Positions 1-8,159 are shown, counted from the first letter of the stretch. The stretch: DNA of 40,450 nt from an uncultured Lachnospiraceae bacterium (GCA_902476645.1 CABSEG010000019.1:1-40450), one strand, 5' to 3'. Numbers and translations are program-made. The notes: generated by a model not told the origin, from the letters alone.

Positions 1-324
1 ATCCAGTCATCCTTCAATAACACGATTGTAACACTGACGGATGCAGAGGGAAATGCTTTATCATGGGCAAGTGCCGGTGGTCTGGGATTTAGAGGTTCAA
101 GGAAATCTACTCCATATGCAGCTCAGATGGCGGCGGAAACTGCTGCTAAGGCAGCTGCGGTTTACGGTCTGAAGACTGTAGACGTTATGGTTAAGGGACC
201 AGGTTCAGGTCGTGAGGCAGCGATCCGTGCGCTTTCTGCCTGCGGCATTGAAGTAACAAGTATTACAGACGTAACTCCGGTTCCACATAACGGATGCCGT
301 CCACCCAAACGCAGAAGAGTCTAA
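1..324 (+). CDS. rpsK: 30S ribosomal protein S11, 5' end missing
   Basis: This is the C-terminal 107 residues of ribosomal protein S11, a component of the 30S platform that contacts 16S rRNA near the E site. The frame is open from base 1, so the start codon and roughly the first 20 residues lie upstream of the window. Family landmarks are NNTIVTLTD near the start, the GFRGSRKSTPYAAQ segment, the KGPGSGREAAIRAL helix and the conserved basic ending HNGCRPPKRRRV. The gene stops 17 bases before rpsD and belongs to the same operon. The identification is secure; only the 5' boundary is unknown. Confidence 0.97.
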   Translation: MQSSFNNTIVTLTDAEGNALSWASAGGLGFRGSRKSTPYAAQMAAETAAKAAAVYGLKTVDVMVKGPGSGREAAIRALSACGIEVTSITDVTPVPHNGCRPPKRRRV

Positions 325-341
325 TTAGGAGGTATTAGGTA

Positions 342-935
342 ATGGCGATTAATAGAGTTCCGGTACTGAAAAGATGCAGATCCCTTGGCCTGGATCCGAT
401 TTATCTGGGAATTGATAAAAAGTCAACAAGAGAGTTAAAAAGGGCAAACCGCAAGATCAGCGAGTATGGACTTCAGCTGAGAGAGAAGCAGAAGGCAAAG
501 TTTATCTACGGCGTACTGGAGAAGCCCTTCAGAAATTATTATGAAAAGGCAGAAAAGATGCCGGGCATGACAGGTTCCAACCTGATGACCATGCTGGAGT
601 CCAGACTGGACAACGTAGTATTCCGCCTGGGATTTGCAAGAACCAGAAAAGAAGCAAGACAGATTGTAGACCATAAGCATGTGCTGGTAAATGGCAAACA
701 GGTCAACATCCCGTCCTATCTGGTTAAGGCAGGCGACACCATTGAAATCAAGGAGAAGTGCAAAGATTCTCAGAGATATAAAGACATTCTGGATGCCACT
801 GCAGGCAGACTGGTGCCGGAATGGCTGGACTGCGACGCAGAAGGATTAAAGGGCTCCGTAAAAGAGCTTCCCTCAAGAGAAGTAATTGACGTTCCCGTAG
901 ATGAGATGCTTATCGTCGAGTTGTATTCTAAGTAA
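342..935 (+). CDS. rpsD: 30S ribosomal protein S4
   Basis: S4 is a primary 16S rRNA-binding protein that nucleates assembly of the 30S body; in many bacteria it also represses its own operon. The 197-residue length is normal. The N-terminal arm is the form without the zinc-binding cysteine cluster (VLKRCRSLGLDP holds a single Cys). The S4 RNA-binding fold lies at about residues 88-150, including RLDNVVFRLGFA and ARQIVDHKHVLVNG. A strong AGGAGG ribosome binding site sits 9-14 bases before the ATG. It lies between rpsK and rpoA, the usual order at the end of the spc/alpha-type operon. I saw no S4-type pseudoknot in the short spacer, but did not fold the leader of the whole operon, which is outside the window. 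Confidence 0.98.
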   Translation: MAINRVPVLKRCRSLGLDPIYLGIDKKSTRELKRANRKISEYGLQLREKQKAKFIYGVLEKPFRNYYEKAEKMPGMTGSNLMTMLESRLDNVVFRLGFARTRKEARQIVDHKHVLVNGKQVNIPSYLVKAGDTIEIKEKCKDSQRYKDILDATAGRLVPEWLDCDAEGLKGSVKELPSREVIDVPVDEMLIVELYSK

Positions 936-992
936 TCTCAATGTGTGTTGTCACCCTCAGTAAAGAATAACCCAATAAGGAGGGGCTTTATA

Positions 993-1952
993 GTGTTCGA
1001 TTTTAATAAACCAAAAATTGAAATAGCTGAAATATCAGACGACAAGAAATACGGAAGATTTGTTGTGGAACCTCTGGAAAGAGGTTATGGAACGACACTG
1101 GGCAATTCTCTGAGAAGAATCATGCTTTCTTCTTTACCGGGAGCCGCAGTCAGCCAGGTGAAAATCGAGGGCGTTCTGCACGAGTTCAGTTCTATTCCCG
1201 GCGTAAAAGAAGATGTTACTGAGATTATTATGAATATCAAGTCACTGGCGATTCAGAACAACAGTGAATCGAACGAAGCGAAGGTGGCCTATATTGAGTT
1301 TGAAGGCGAAGGCGTGGTAACCGGGGCCGATATCCAGGCAGATCAGGATATTCAGATTATGAATCCGGATCAGGTCATTGCCACACTCAACGGGGGCGCT
1401 GACAGTAAGCTTTATATGGAGCTGACGATCACCAAGGGCAGAGGATACGTAAGTGCGGATAAGGGTAAGATGGAGGATATGCCCATCGGCGTGATCGCCG
1501 TGGATGCCATCTATACTCCCGTAGAGCGTGTGAATCTGACTGTGGAGAACACCCGTGTGGGTCAGATTACAGACTATGACAAGCTGACTTTGGATGTTTA
1601 TACGAATGGCACTTTGGCACCCGACGAGGCGGTCAGCCTGGCGGCAAAGGTGTTGAGCGCACACTTAAACTTATTCATTGACCTGTCCGAAAATGCGAAA
1701 TCTGCGGAAGTTATGATTGAAAAAGAGGACAATGAAAAGGAAAAAGTGCTGGAGATGAACATCGATGAGCTTGAGCTTTCAGTTCGTTCTTACAACTGTC
1801 TGAAGAGAGCCGGGATCAATACCGTAGAAGAACTGTGCAATCGTACCTCTGAGGATATGATGAAGGTACGAAACCTGGGACGCAAATCTCTGGAAGAGGT
1901 ATTGGGCAAATTAAAGGAACTTGGATTACAGTTAAACCCAAGCGACGAATAA
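993..1952 (+). CDS. rpoA: DNA-directed RNA polymerase alpha subunit
   Basis: The alpha subunit dimerises to scaffold RNA polymerase assembly, and its C-terminal domain contacts UP elements and activators. The protein is 319 residues. The N-terminal domain (about 1-230) has VEPLERGYGTTLGNSLRRIMLSS, the dimerisation signature. A short acidic linker is followed by the C-terminal domain (about 245-315) with SVRSYNCLKRAGI and MKVRNLGRKSLEEV, the helix-hairpin-helix that binds DNA. I chose the GTG at 993 because AAGGAGGGG lies 6-8 bases upstream and the protein then begins MFDFNKPKIEI, typical of Clostridia; the frame stays open back to a TTG at 945 but that has no ribosome binding site. The gene is cotranscribed with rpsD and rplQ. 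Confidence 0.97.
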   Translation: MFDFNKPKIEIAEISDDKKYGRFVVEPLERGYGTTLGNSLRRIMLSSLPGAAVSQVKIEGVLHEFSSIPGVKEDVTEIIMNIKSLAIQNNSESNEAKVAYIEFEGEGVVTGADIQADQDIQIMNPDQVIATLNGGADSKLYMELTITKGRGYVSADKGKMEDMPIGVIAVDAIYTPVERVNLTVENTRVGQITDYDKLTLDVYTNGTLAPDEAVSLAAKVLSAHLNLFIDLSENAKSAEVMIEKEDNEKEKVLEMNIDELELSVRSYNCLKRAGINTVEELCNRTSEDMMKVRNLGRKSLEEVLGKLKELGLQLNPSDE

Positions 1953-1970
1953 AACAAGATGGAGAGAAAG

Positions 1971-2008
1971 CCTCCGGCGAGTAAGACCGAAGAAGCATCG
2001 CCGGAAGG
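1971..2008 (+). other. Stem-loop in the rpoA-rplQ spacer
   Basis: CCTCCGGCGA (1971-1980) pairs with TCGCCGGAAGG (1998-2008), a 10-bp GC-rich stem with one bulged A and a 17-base loop. It ends 11 bases before the rplQ ribosome binding site and has no U-tract, so it is not an intrinsic terminator. A processing site, mRNA stabiliser or translational control element is possible; the sequence does not decide between them. Confidence 0.6.
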
Positions 2009-2031
2009 TTCCATAGATGGAGGAAAGAAAG

Positions 2032-2565
2032 ATGGCAGGTTACAGAAAACTTAGCAGAACTTCAAGCCAGAGAAAGGCTTTAATCAGAGGTCAGGTAACG
2101 GCTCTGCTGCAGCATGGCAAGATTGTTACCACGGAAGCAAAGGCAAAGGAAATCCGCAAGGTGGCTGAGAAGCTTATCGCTATGGCGGTAAGAGAGAGAG
2201 ACCACTATGATACAGTTACCGTTACTGCAAAGGTTCCACGTAAGGATAAAGACGGTAAGAGAGTAAAAGAAGTTGTGGATGGTAAGAAAGTTACCGTTTA
2301 TGATGAAGTACAGAAGGAGATTAAGAAAGATCAGCCTTCCAGACTTCATGCCAGAAGAGAAATGCTGAAGGTGCTCTACACCGTGAAGGAACTTCCGGCG
2401 GAGGAGACCAGAAAGAAGAAAGCCAAGAATGTAGATCTGGTGGAAAAACTGTTCAGCGAGTACGGCCCCAAATATGCAGACCGCAACGGCGGATATACCA
2501 GAATCGTAAAGATTGGACAGCGCAGAGGCGATGCTGCCATGGAAGTGCTGTTAGAGCTTGTATAA
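2032..2565 (+). CDS. rplQ: 50S ribosomal protein L17, expanded form
   Basis: L17 binds 23S rRNA near the peptide exit tunnel. The protein starts MAGYRKLSRTSSQRKALIRG and ends with NGGYTRIVKIGQRRGDAAMEVLLELV, both diagnostic. Its 177 residues exceed the usual 115-130. The extra length is a lysine- and glutamate-rich insertion at about residues 60-105 (between the VREROH-like helix RERDHYDT and the LHARREM segment) and a second short insertion near 117-130 (AEETRKKKAKN). I chose ATG 2032, with GGAGGA 8 bases upstream, over an in-frame ATG at 2017. It is the last gene of the operon and is followed by two hairpins. Expanded L17 proteins are, to my recollection, common in Lachnospiraceae, so this is probably lineage-typical rather than a fusion. 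Confidence 0.96.
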   Translation: MAGYRKLSRTSSQRKALIRGQVTALLQHGKIVTTEAKAKEIRKVAEKLIAMAVRERDHYDTVTVTAKVPRKDKDGKRVKEVVDGKKVTVYDEVQKEIKKDQPSRLHARREMLKVLYTVKELPAEETRKKKAKNVDLVEKLFSEYGPKYADRNGGYTRIVKIGQRRGDAAMEVLLELV

Positions 2566-2588
2566 AAAATATTCAATTACGAAAGGAT

Positions 2589-2629
2589 TTCCCTCTATAT
2601 GGCCGAAATAGTTTGCCATATAGAGGGAA
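2589..2629 (+). other. 15-bp perfect hairpin after rplQ
   Basis: TTCCCTCTATATGGC (2589-2603) and its exact reverse complement (2615-2629) flank an 11-base loop, 23 bases after the rplQ stop. Only four T follow (2630-2633), so termination alone would be weak. It probably acts with the next hairpin as a tandem terminator, or protects the 3' end of the ribosomal operon mRNA. Confidence 0.75.
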
Positions 2630-2642
2630 TTTTGTATGTGAG

Positions 2643-2676
2643 AAAGACCTGTGAATGGATAAGCAGGTCTTTTTTT
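2643..2676 (+). terminator. Intrinsic terminator of the ribosomal protein operon
   Basis: AAAGACCTG (2643-2651) pairs perfectly with CAGGTCTTT (2664-2672) around a 12-base loop and runs into a T-tract (2670-2676). It is correctly placed to end the rpsK-rpsD-rpoA-rplQ transcript. Confidence 0.85.
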
Positions 2677-2716
2677 GTTATTTGTACCGAAAAACCAGCA
2701 GTTCATACCAAAATGA

Positions 2717-2745
2717 TTGTGAAAAAAAGGGATTGTAAGTATAGT
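2717..2745 (+). promoter_or_regulatory. Predicted sigma-A promoter of the GH3 gene
   Basis: TTGTGA (2717-2722) and TATAGT (2740-2745) are separated by exactly 17 bases. The box lies between the ribosomal operon terminator and the glycosidase ribosome binding site, giving a leader of about 50 bases. Prediction from pattern only; no catabolite-control site was recognised with confidence nearby. Confidence 0.55.
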
Positions 2746-2803
2746 TTTTTTGTAAAAAACAACAAGAAAAACCGCAGACAGCGGAGCAAAAAGGAGGAAA
2801 GAT

Positions 2804-5800
2804 ATGGTAAAAAAGGCATTATTAAAAAAATCCGTGGCGGTCACATTAGCCGCATCTATGGTACTTGGAAGCTCCACCACGGCGTTGGCCCTTCAGGAAG
2901 GACAAGGAGATGACTACACCCAGGAAACTGTTGGAAACGGAGGCGGGGTAGGCGGCACTGTTTATGATGCGGAAAAGTACAATTATGACAAAGTGGATGT
3001 CAGTGATGTGGAAATTCCGGACGTGCCCAAAGAGACGACACAGACGGATTACCCGGATGTATTTCCCAAAGAGCTCCTCTCCCGTGAAACGGAGCAATTG
3101 TCAGACGATGAAATCTATGATTTAATCGATGCGATTCTTCCAGTGATGACTTTTGACGAGAAGATCAATATGCTCTCCATGAATACGGATCCAGAGGGAA
3201 GAAGTGGTGTAGGTTACATGACAGGGGTGCCGAGGCTGGGAATCCCGGAGACCAGAATGCATGACGGACCTGCGGGAATTAGCACCAGCGGCGATGGCTA
3301 TGTGGAGACCACAAACATGCCCATTCAGCTTCTGGCATCGGCAACCTGGAGCGAGGATTTGATTTATCAGTATGGGGAAGCACTGGGAAAGGAGCATGTA
3401 TCCACCGGATCTGGTTGGCAGCTGGGCGTACAGTATGATGTGGCCAGGTCTCCCTTCTGGGCCAGGGCAAAGGATACCTTTGGCGAGGATTATTATCTGA
3501 CCAGCCGTCTTTCCGTGGCAGAGACCAAAGGTGTGCAGGAAAACGGCGGTATCGCCATGGCAAAGCACATCGGAGCTTATGGTACAGACGGAGATACACA
3601 GTTATTTATTGAAGTAGATGATCAGACGCTGCATACGGCATATTTGTATCCCTTCGAAACAGCAGTGGAGGAGGCACAGCTTGCTTCTATCATGGGCACA
3701 TACAATCGTTTGAACGGATACTATACTTCCTCAAATTATCAGTTGCAGGTTAATATTTTGCGAAACATGTGGGGATGGACAGGTGCCATGGTTCCAGACT
3801 GGGGCGCAAATAAAGAGTTTTCCATGATGTTGGGGACGGATATTGCCCAGGATAACGCAGCCACCATTAAGCAGAGAGTTCTGGCAGCGATTAAGCTTGG
3901 CAATTTGACCTGGGCCAGGGTAAACCGGGCAGTCCAAAACGCCCTCTACGCTTACGGAGTATCCGGTTACCTGAATTTGGTGGAAGTGGATGAAAATACC
4001 GGGCTGGCTAAGGAAGATCCTACCCAGGAGCGGATTCAGTTTGAGCGTACCTATGAGGAAGACAGAGAAAACGGACTTTATGAAGAAAATAATGAGATTG
4101 CTTTGGAGATCGCCGAAAAAGGGATCATCCTGCTGAAGAATGACGAGGATGAAAACGGTGAGGCAGCCCTTCCGCTGGAAGTGTCTGACTATACCGGCGA
4201 CAATTCCGTAGCGCTGATCGGACCCGGCGCAGAGCAGCTCATGGGAGGTACCGGAGGTGAGAGATCCTTCGGCGTACTGGAGTATATGACCACGCCTTCC
4301 GAGTCTGTGCAGGAAATCGCACAGGAGTTGGCCGGAGATCAGCAGATCAATATCCGCTCAGAGATTATGGAGAACATCCACGGCGAGACCATCCCGGCAG
4401 AAAGCTTCTTCCTGGATGAGACTGGAACTGAAAATGGTCTGACCATGACCGGAACCGCAGCAGACGGCACGGACCTGGAAACGCAGGTGATTGATGAGAT
4501 TGAATTCCTGACCGGTGAGAGAAGCTTCTTCAACAATCCGGAAGCCGGCGGAACAGCCTTTGAAGAAAAAGGAGAGAAGCACACCATCACAGGATATCTG
4601 CAGATTCCGGAAGGAGTGACTTCTCTGGTTGTACAGACCAACGGCGGTAATGCCAACGTGACGCTGGAAACCGCAAATGGAAATAAGAGTGGCCGGGCAT
4701 CCGATGGTGTATCCTGGGATGATTATACCACAGAGGGATTGAACTATAGTACCATCAACATGAATGGAGTGGAACCGGGGCTATATAAGCTGACCGTGAC
4801 CACAGAAGTGACCTCTCCTTACAGAGATCAGGCCCTTCGACTTGCGTGGATTACGAAAGAACAGACTGAAGCGGACTATAACAGTGCCATCCAGGCAGCC
4901 CAAGAGTGTGATACCGTCATCATGTTTACAAGAACAGGCGCTACAGGACACGGACCAGTCTTCCAGACGGATTGGGATCTTTCTATTGATGATCTAGAGC
5001 AGATCAAAGACGTACAGGCAGCAGCTAAAGCAAACGGCAATAAATTTGTCCTGGTAGTCAATTCCAGAAGTGCCTTCACCTTTGAAGGGGACTGGCTGGA
5101 GGATACCGATGCTCTGATCAGCGCTTTCTATGCAGGACAGGCCTATGGAACGGCTATTGCTGAGATTCTGACTGGTGAGGTAAATCCCAGTGGAAAGACC
5201 ACTATGACCTTCCCCAAGAAATCAGAAGATACGCTGCTGACTATTGATGAGGAGACTAAGATTGAGCGTGCGGGGGATCAGTTGCACGCAGCTGAAAATG
5301 ATAATTCCTTTACCGCGCACTACACAGAGGGTCTGAACTTTGGCTACAGATGGTATGATTATGAGGATATTGAGCCTATGTACGCTTTCGGACATGGTTT
5401 ATCCTACACCACGTTTGAGTACTCAGACTTAAAGGCTCAGATGAGGGATGACAATCAGATTGATGTACAGGTAACGGTTACGAACACTGGAGATGTTACC
5501 GGAGATGACATCGTTCAGGTATACTTAGGCGGCATCGACGGACTTCCGGAGCATGTACAAGTAGCCGAAAAACAGTTGGTGGCATTTGCAAGAGTAGAAA
5601 ATCTGAAACCTGGACAGTCCAAGACCGTTTCCATGACCATTAACGAGAGAATGCTCTCTTATTGGGATACGGAGCTGCTGGATGAGGATGATCCCGCATA
5701 CGACATCACGGAAAAATGGGTATTCGCAGAGGGAGCCAGAGACATCATGGCAGGCGGATCATCCGATAACCTTCCGCTGGTAATCGAAGACTTCCAGGTA

Positions 5801-6850
5801 GTAAAGACCGATAAGAGCGATGAAGAGGAGAGCAGTGTGGATAAGGTTTCCTTACGGGAAATGATCAGCACGGTAGAAGCTCTGAACGAAGACGACTATA
5901 CGGCAGCATCCTGGGGAGATTTACAGGAAACACTGGAAGAGGCTAAGGAGGTAGCAGATGATGCCAGCGCTACCCAGAGTGAAGTGGATGCAGTATTTGC
6001 AAACCTTGTAAAAGCATGGGGAGGCCTGGAATATGGCGTACAGAAGCAGGCCCTTGAAGTGGCCATTGCCGCAGCAGAAGACCTTCTGTCCATTGAAGGC
6101 GTAGAAGGAGGGTATCAGGCTGACAAGGTGGCAGTTTTGAAGGAGGCCCTGAGCGCGGCACAGGCTTGCATGGAAAACGAGGAAGCCACACAGGATGCAG
6201 TAAATGAGGCAGCTATCAATTTGATTACTGCTATGATCCAGATGGCTGAGATCTCAGATGCACAGCGTCTGGCAAATCTGGTAGAACTGGCAAAAGAATT
6301 GATCAGCGACAAGTACACCACGGATTCACTGGCCAAGCTGGAGGCGGCAATTGAGGAGGCCGAAGAAGTGCTGGCTAAGGAGAATCCGACGGATTTGGAG
6401 GTAACCACTTCCTACAGAGCCGTAGCCACGGCAATTGCAGGACTGGTGCTGAAAGGAGAAAAGGCGGCTTTGGCAAGCGTTCTGGATCTGGCAAATGAGA
6501 TTCTAAGCAATGCCGATGATTACGTAGCAAGCACCATCGAGGGACTGGAGAGCGCTGTGGAGGCAGCACAGGCAGTTTACGATGATGACAATGCGGACAA
6601 GGATCGGGTGCAGGAGGCAGTAGAGGCCCTGACGACCGAGCTGGTTAAGGCACGCCTAAAAGGCGATGTAAACGGAGACGGAAATGTGACAACCACAGAT
6701 GCGGCTGCGCTGCTTCAGTACAATGCAGAAGTATCCGATCTGGATGACGCTCAGAAACTGGCAGCGGATGTAAATGGAGATGGAAGCTCAGATACCAAGG
6801 ATGCGGTAGAGATTCTGAAGTATGCATCTGAAAAAATAAGTTCATTCTAA
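2804..6850 (+). CDS. Secreted GH3 glycosidase with FIVAR repeats and dockerin
   Basis: A 1348-residue extracellular glycoside hydrolase of family 3, the family of exo-acting beta-glucosidases and beta-xylosidases. In order: signal peptide (1-30, cleaved near LALQ); GH3 catalytic barrel from about residue 95, with VPRLGIPETRMHDGPAG, substrate-binding K254-H255 and predicted nucleophile D332 in VPDWGA; GH3 C-terminal alpha/beta domain from about 445 with an inserted beta-rich segment (about 570-680); an Fn3-like domain introduced by AFGHGLSYT; four FIVAR-like helical repeats (about 1016-1285); and a type I dockerin (1286-1348) with duplicated DVNGDG calcium loops. The start has AAGGAGG 6 bases upstream. 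The usual acidic motif around the acid/base Glu of this subfamily is not apparent (TGATGHGPVFQTDW there), so substrate and even full activity are uncertain. No cohesin or sortase motif is in the window. It probably hydrolyses a plant or host glycan while docked to another surface protein. Confidence 0.93.
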   Translation: MVKKALLKKSVAVTLAASMVLGSSTTALALQEGQGDDYTQETVGNGGGVGGTVYDAEKYNYDKVDVSDVEIPDVPKETTQTDYPDVFPKELLSRETEQLSDDEIYDLIDAILPVMTFDEKINMLSMNTDPEGRSGVGYMTGVPRLGIPETRMHDGPAGISTSGDGYVETTNMPIQLLASATWSEDLIYQYGEALGKEHVSTGSGWQLGVQYDVARSPFWARAKDTFGEDYYLTSRLSVAETKGVQENGGIAMAKHIGAYGTDGDTQLFIEVDDQTLHTAYLYPFETAVEEAQLASIMGTYNRLNGYYTSSNYQLQVNILRNMWGWTGAMVPDWGANKEFSMMLGTDIAQDNAATIKQRVLAAIKLGNLTWARVNRAVQNALYAYGVSGYLNLVEVDENTGLAKEDPTQERIQFERTYEEDRENGLYEENNEIALEIAEKGIILLKNDEDENGEAALPLEVSDYTGDNSVALIGPGAEQLMGGTGGERSFGVLEYMTTPSESVQEIAQELAGDQQINIRSEIMENIHGETIPAESFFLDETGTENGLTMTGTAADGTDLETQVIDEIEFLTGERSFFNNPEAGGTAFEEKGEKHTITGYLQIPEGVTSLVVQTNGGNANVTLETANGNKSGRASDGVSWDDYTTEGLNYSTINMNGVEPGLYKLTVTTEVTSPYRDQALRLAWITKEQTEADYNSAIQAAQECDTVIMFTRTGATGHGPVFQTDWDLSIDDLEQIKDVQAAAKANGNKFVLVVNSRSAFTFEGDWLEDTDALISAFYAGQAYGTAIAEILTGEVNPSGKTTMTFPKKSEDTLLTIDEETKIERAGDQLHAAENDNSFTAHYTEGLNFGYRWYDYEDIEPMYAFGHGLSYTTFEYSDLKAQMRDDNQIDVQVTVTNTGDVTGDDIVQVYLGGIDGLPEHVQVAEKQLVAFARVENLKPGQSKTVSMTINERMLSYWDTELLDEDDPAYDITEKWVFAEGARDIMAGGSSDNLPLVIEDFQVVKTDKSDEEESSVDKVSLREMISTVEALNEDDYTAASWGDLQETLEEAKEVADDASATQSEVDAVFANLVKAWGGLEYGVQKQALEVAIAAAEDLLSIEGVEGGYQADKVAVLKEALSAAQACMENEEATQDAVNEAAINLITAMIQMAEISDAQRLANLVELAKELISDKYTTDSLAKLEAAIEEAEEVLAKENPTDLEVTTSYRAVATAIAGLVLKGEKAALASVLDLANEILSNADDYVASTIEGLESAVEAAQAVYDDDNADKDRVQEAVEALTTELVKARLKGDVNGDGNVTTTDAAALLQYNAEVSDLDDAQKLAADVNGDGSSDTKDAVEILKYASEKISSF

Positions 6851-6870
6851 CAGCACGGAGATACTGTTAG
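6847..6870 (+). other. Hairpin overlapping the GH3 stop codon
   Basis: CTAACAG (6847-6853) and CTGTTAG (6864-6870) form a 7-bp stem whose left arm contains the TAA stop. There is no T-tract. With the GC-rich hairpin that follows it makes a structured spacer between two genes that are probably cotranscribed. Confidence 0.45.
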
Positions 6871-6880
6871 CAAGGGAGGA

Positions 6881-6906
6881 CCGGCGGGGCGTTTTGTCCC
6901 CGCCGG
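6881..6906 (+). other. GC-rich hairpin upstream of the FKBP lipoprotein
   Basis: CCGGCGGGG (6881-6889) pairs perfectly with CCCCGCCGG (6898-6906) around an 8-base loop. The right arm is followed by ATTACAAAG, not by T residues, so a terminator is unlikely. It may set relative expression of the two genes by blocking 3' exonucleases or partly attenuating transcription. Confidence 0.6.
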
Positions 6907-6944
6907 ATTACAAAGAGCTTGTCAGAAAGGCGAAGGTGAAGAGT

Positions 6945-8018
6945 ATGAAGAAAAATTTGCTGGCATGGGGAATTCTGTGCAGCCTGCTGCTTGCAGGGTG
7001 CGGCTCACAGACAGCCACGGAGAGTGAAGATCAGAATGGGGCAGGCCTGTACACCAAAGAAGAACTGGAGGGCTATGTGTCCCTTGGAGAATACAAGGGA
7101 ATCCAACTGGAAAAGGTGAACTATACGATCTCTGGCGATCGGGTACAGGAGAAAATTCAGGAGGTACTGGAGGATACGGCCCGGGAGCTTGGAGAAGATG
7201 AGACGATCCAGGAGGGGGATATGGTAACTCTGGACTACGAGGGAATGATAGATGGAGAAATCCTGAAAGACGGTCAGGTGACGGATTATGACCTGAAAAT
7301 TGGTTCCGGTAAATTCATAGAGGGGTTCGAAGAGGGACTAATCGGCGCGAAAGCAGGAGAACAGCGGACGCTGGAGCTTACTTTCCCGGAGGACTATGCA
7401 GAGAAAGATCTGGCAGGCAAGAACGTGACCTTTGAAGTTACGGTTGAAGAGGCGAGAAGACCTCAGGAATCCATCGATGAGGAATGGGTTCTGGAAAATA
7501 CCAATTATGAGACAGTGGAGGATTACGAAACCAGCATACGCAATCAATTGAAAAGCTCTGCGGACAGCGCGGCCACCGAGCAATTAGAAAGTGACGCCTG
7601 GGAGGCGGTTTATCATAACACGGAGTTTTTGACATATCCGGACGGACTGGTGGATGAGTATATTGAAATGCAGGAAAAATCCTATCAGGTGGGCGCTGAT
7701 TATTATGAGATGGATTATGACGAATTGTTAAAGAGCTATGGAATGACGCAGGAGGATGTTGAGAAAGACGCAGAAAAAATGGTGGAAAATGAGCTGATGA
7801 GTGCCGCGATCTGCGAAAAGGAAGGCATTACCGAGGAAAGCAGCTTATATCAGGAAAAGCTGGAAAAGCTTCTCCAGGAAAATTATTATGATTCTTATGA
7901 AGAAGCCGTGGAGGATGGAATTGAGGAGAAAAATATTCTGAGAACCGTGCAGTATTATTGTGCACTGGATATTATTTTGGAGAACGCTCAGATTACGGAA
8001 ATAGAGGAAACGCTGTAA
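6945..8018 (+). CDS. Lipoprotein with trigger-factor-type FKBP domain
   Basis: A 357-residue membrane-anchored protein predicted to catalyse peptidyl-prolyl isomerisation outside the cell. A lipobox LLAGC places the lipidated Cys at residue 19. The FKBP domain (about 85-165) contains GDMVTLDYEGMIDGE, the KFIEGFEEGLIGAKAGE core and LTFPEDYAEKDLAGK, the arrangement found in trigger factor. After it come about 190 residues predicted mainly helical, like the trigger factor C-terminal chaperone region. The ribosome-binding N-domain of true trigger factor is replaced by the lipoprotein signal. ATG 6945 is chosen because it yields the signal peptide; the frame is open upstream to a TTG inside the hairpin. 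It follows the secreted GH3 gene by 94 bases and may assist folding of exported proteins. Substrates are unknown. Confidence 0.88.
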   Translation: MKKNLLAWGILCSLLLAGCGSQTATESEDQNGAGLYTKEELEGYVSLGEYKGIQLEKVNYTISGDRVQEKIQEVLEDTARELGEDETIQEGDMVTLDYEGMIDGEILKDGQVTDYDLKIGSGKFIEGFEEGLIGAKAGEQRTLELTFPEDYAEKDLAGKNVTFEVTVEEARRPQESIDEEWVLENTNYETVEDYETSIRNQLKSSADSAATEQLESDAWEAVYHNTEFLTYPDGLVDEYIEMQEKSYQVGADYYEMDYDELLKSYGMTQEDVEKDAEKMVENELMSAAICEKEGITEESSLYQEKLEKLLQENYYDSYEEAVEDGIEEKNILRTVQYYCALDIILENAQITEIEETL

Positions 8019-8054
8019 TCAAAAGATATTACAGGCATTGAGAAAAATCTTATA

Positions 8055-8084
8055 TGGACTTTCCAAAACCTGACCGGGTATAAT
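8055..8084 (+). promoter_or_regulatory. Predicted promoter of the YesN/YesM operon, -10 in a hairpin loop
   Basis: TGGACT (8055-8060), 18 bases, then a perfect TATAAT (8079-8084). The -10 box lies in the loop of the 12-bp inverted repeat 8065-8109. RNA starting near 8091 would carry only the right arm of that repeat. Assigned by consensus match only. Confidence 0.5.
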
Positions 8085-8109
8085 GAAGATAAATATTCGG
8101 TCAGGTTTT
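8065..8109 (+). terminator. 12-bp hairpin between lipoprotein and response regulator genes
   Basis: AAAACCTGACCG (8065-8076) pairs perfectly with CGGTCAGGTTTT (8098-8109); the loop is 21 bases. An A-tract on the left and T-tract on the right give the look of a bidirectional intrinsic terminator, although the loop is long and the T-run is only four bases. The loop holds the TATAAT of the downstream operon. The repeat could alternatively be an operator for the adjacent regulator. Confidence 0.6.
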
Positions 8110-8159
8110 GTACAATGGTACAGCCGGATACAGAACAGGGAGTAAGGATGTGACGGGAT

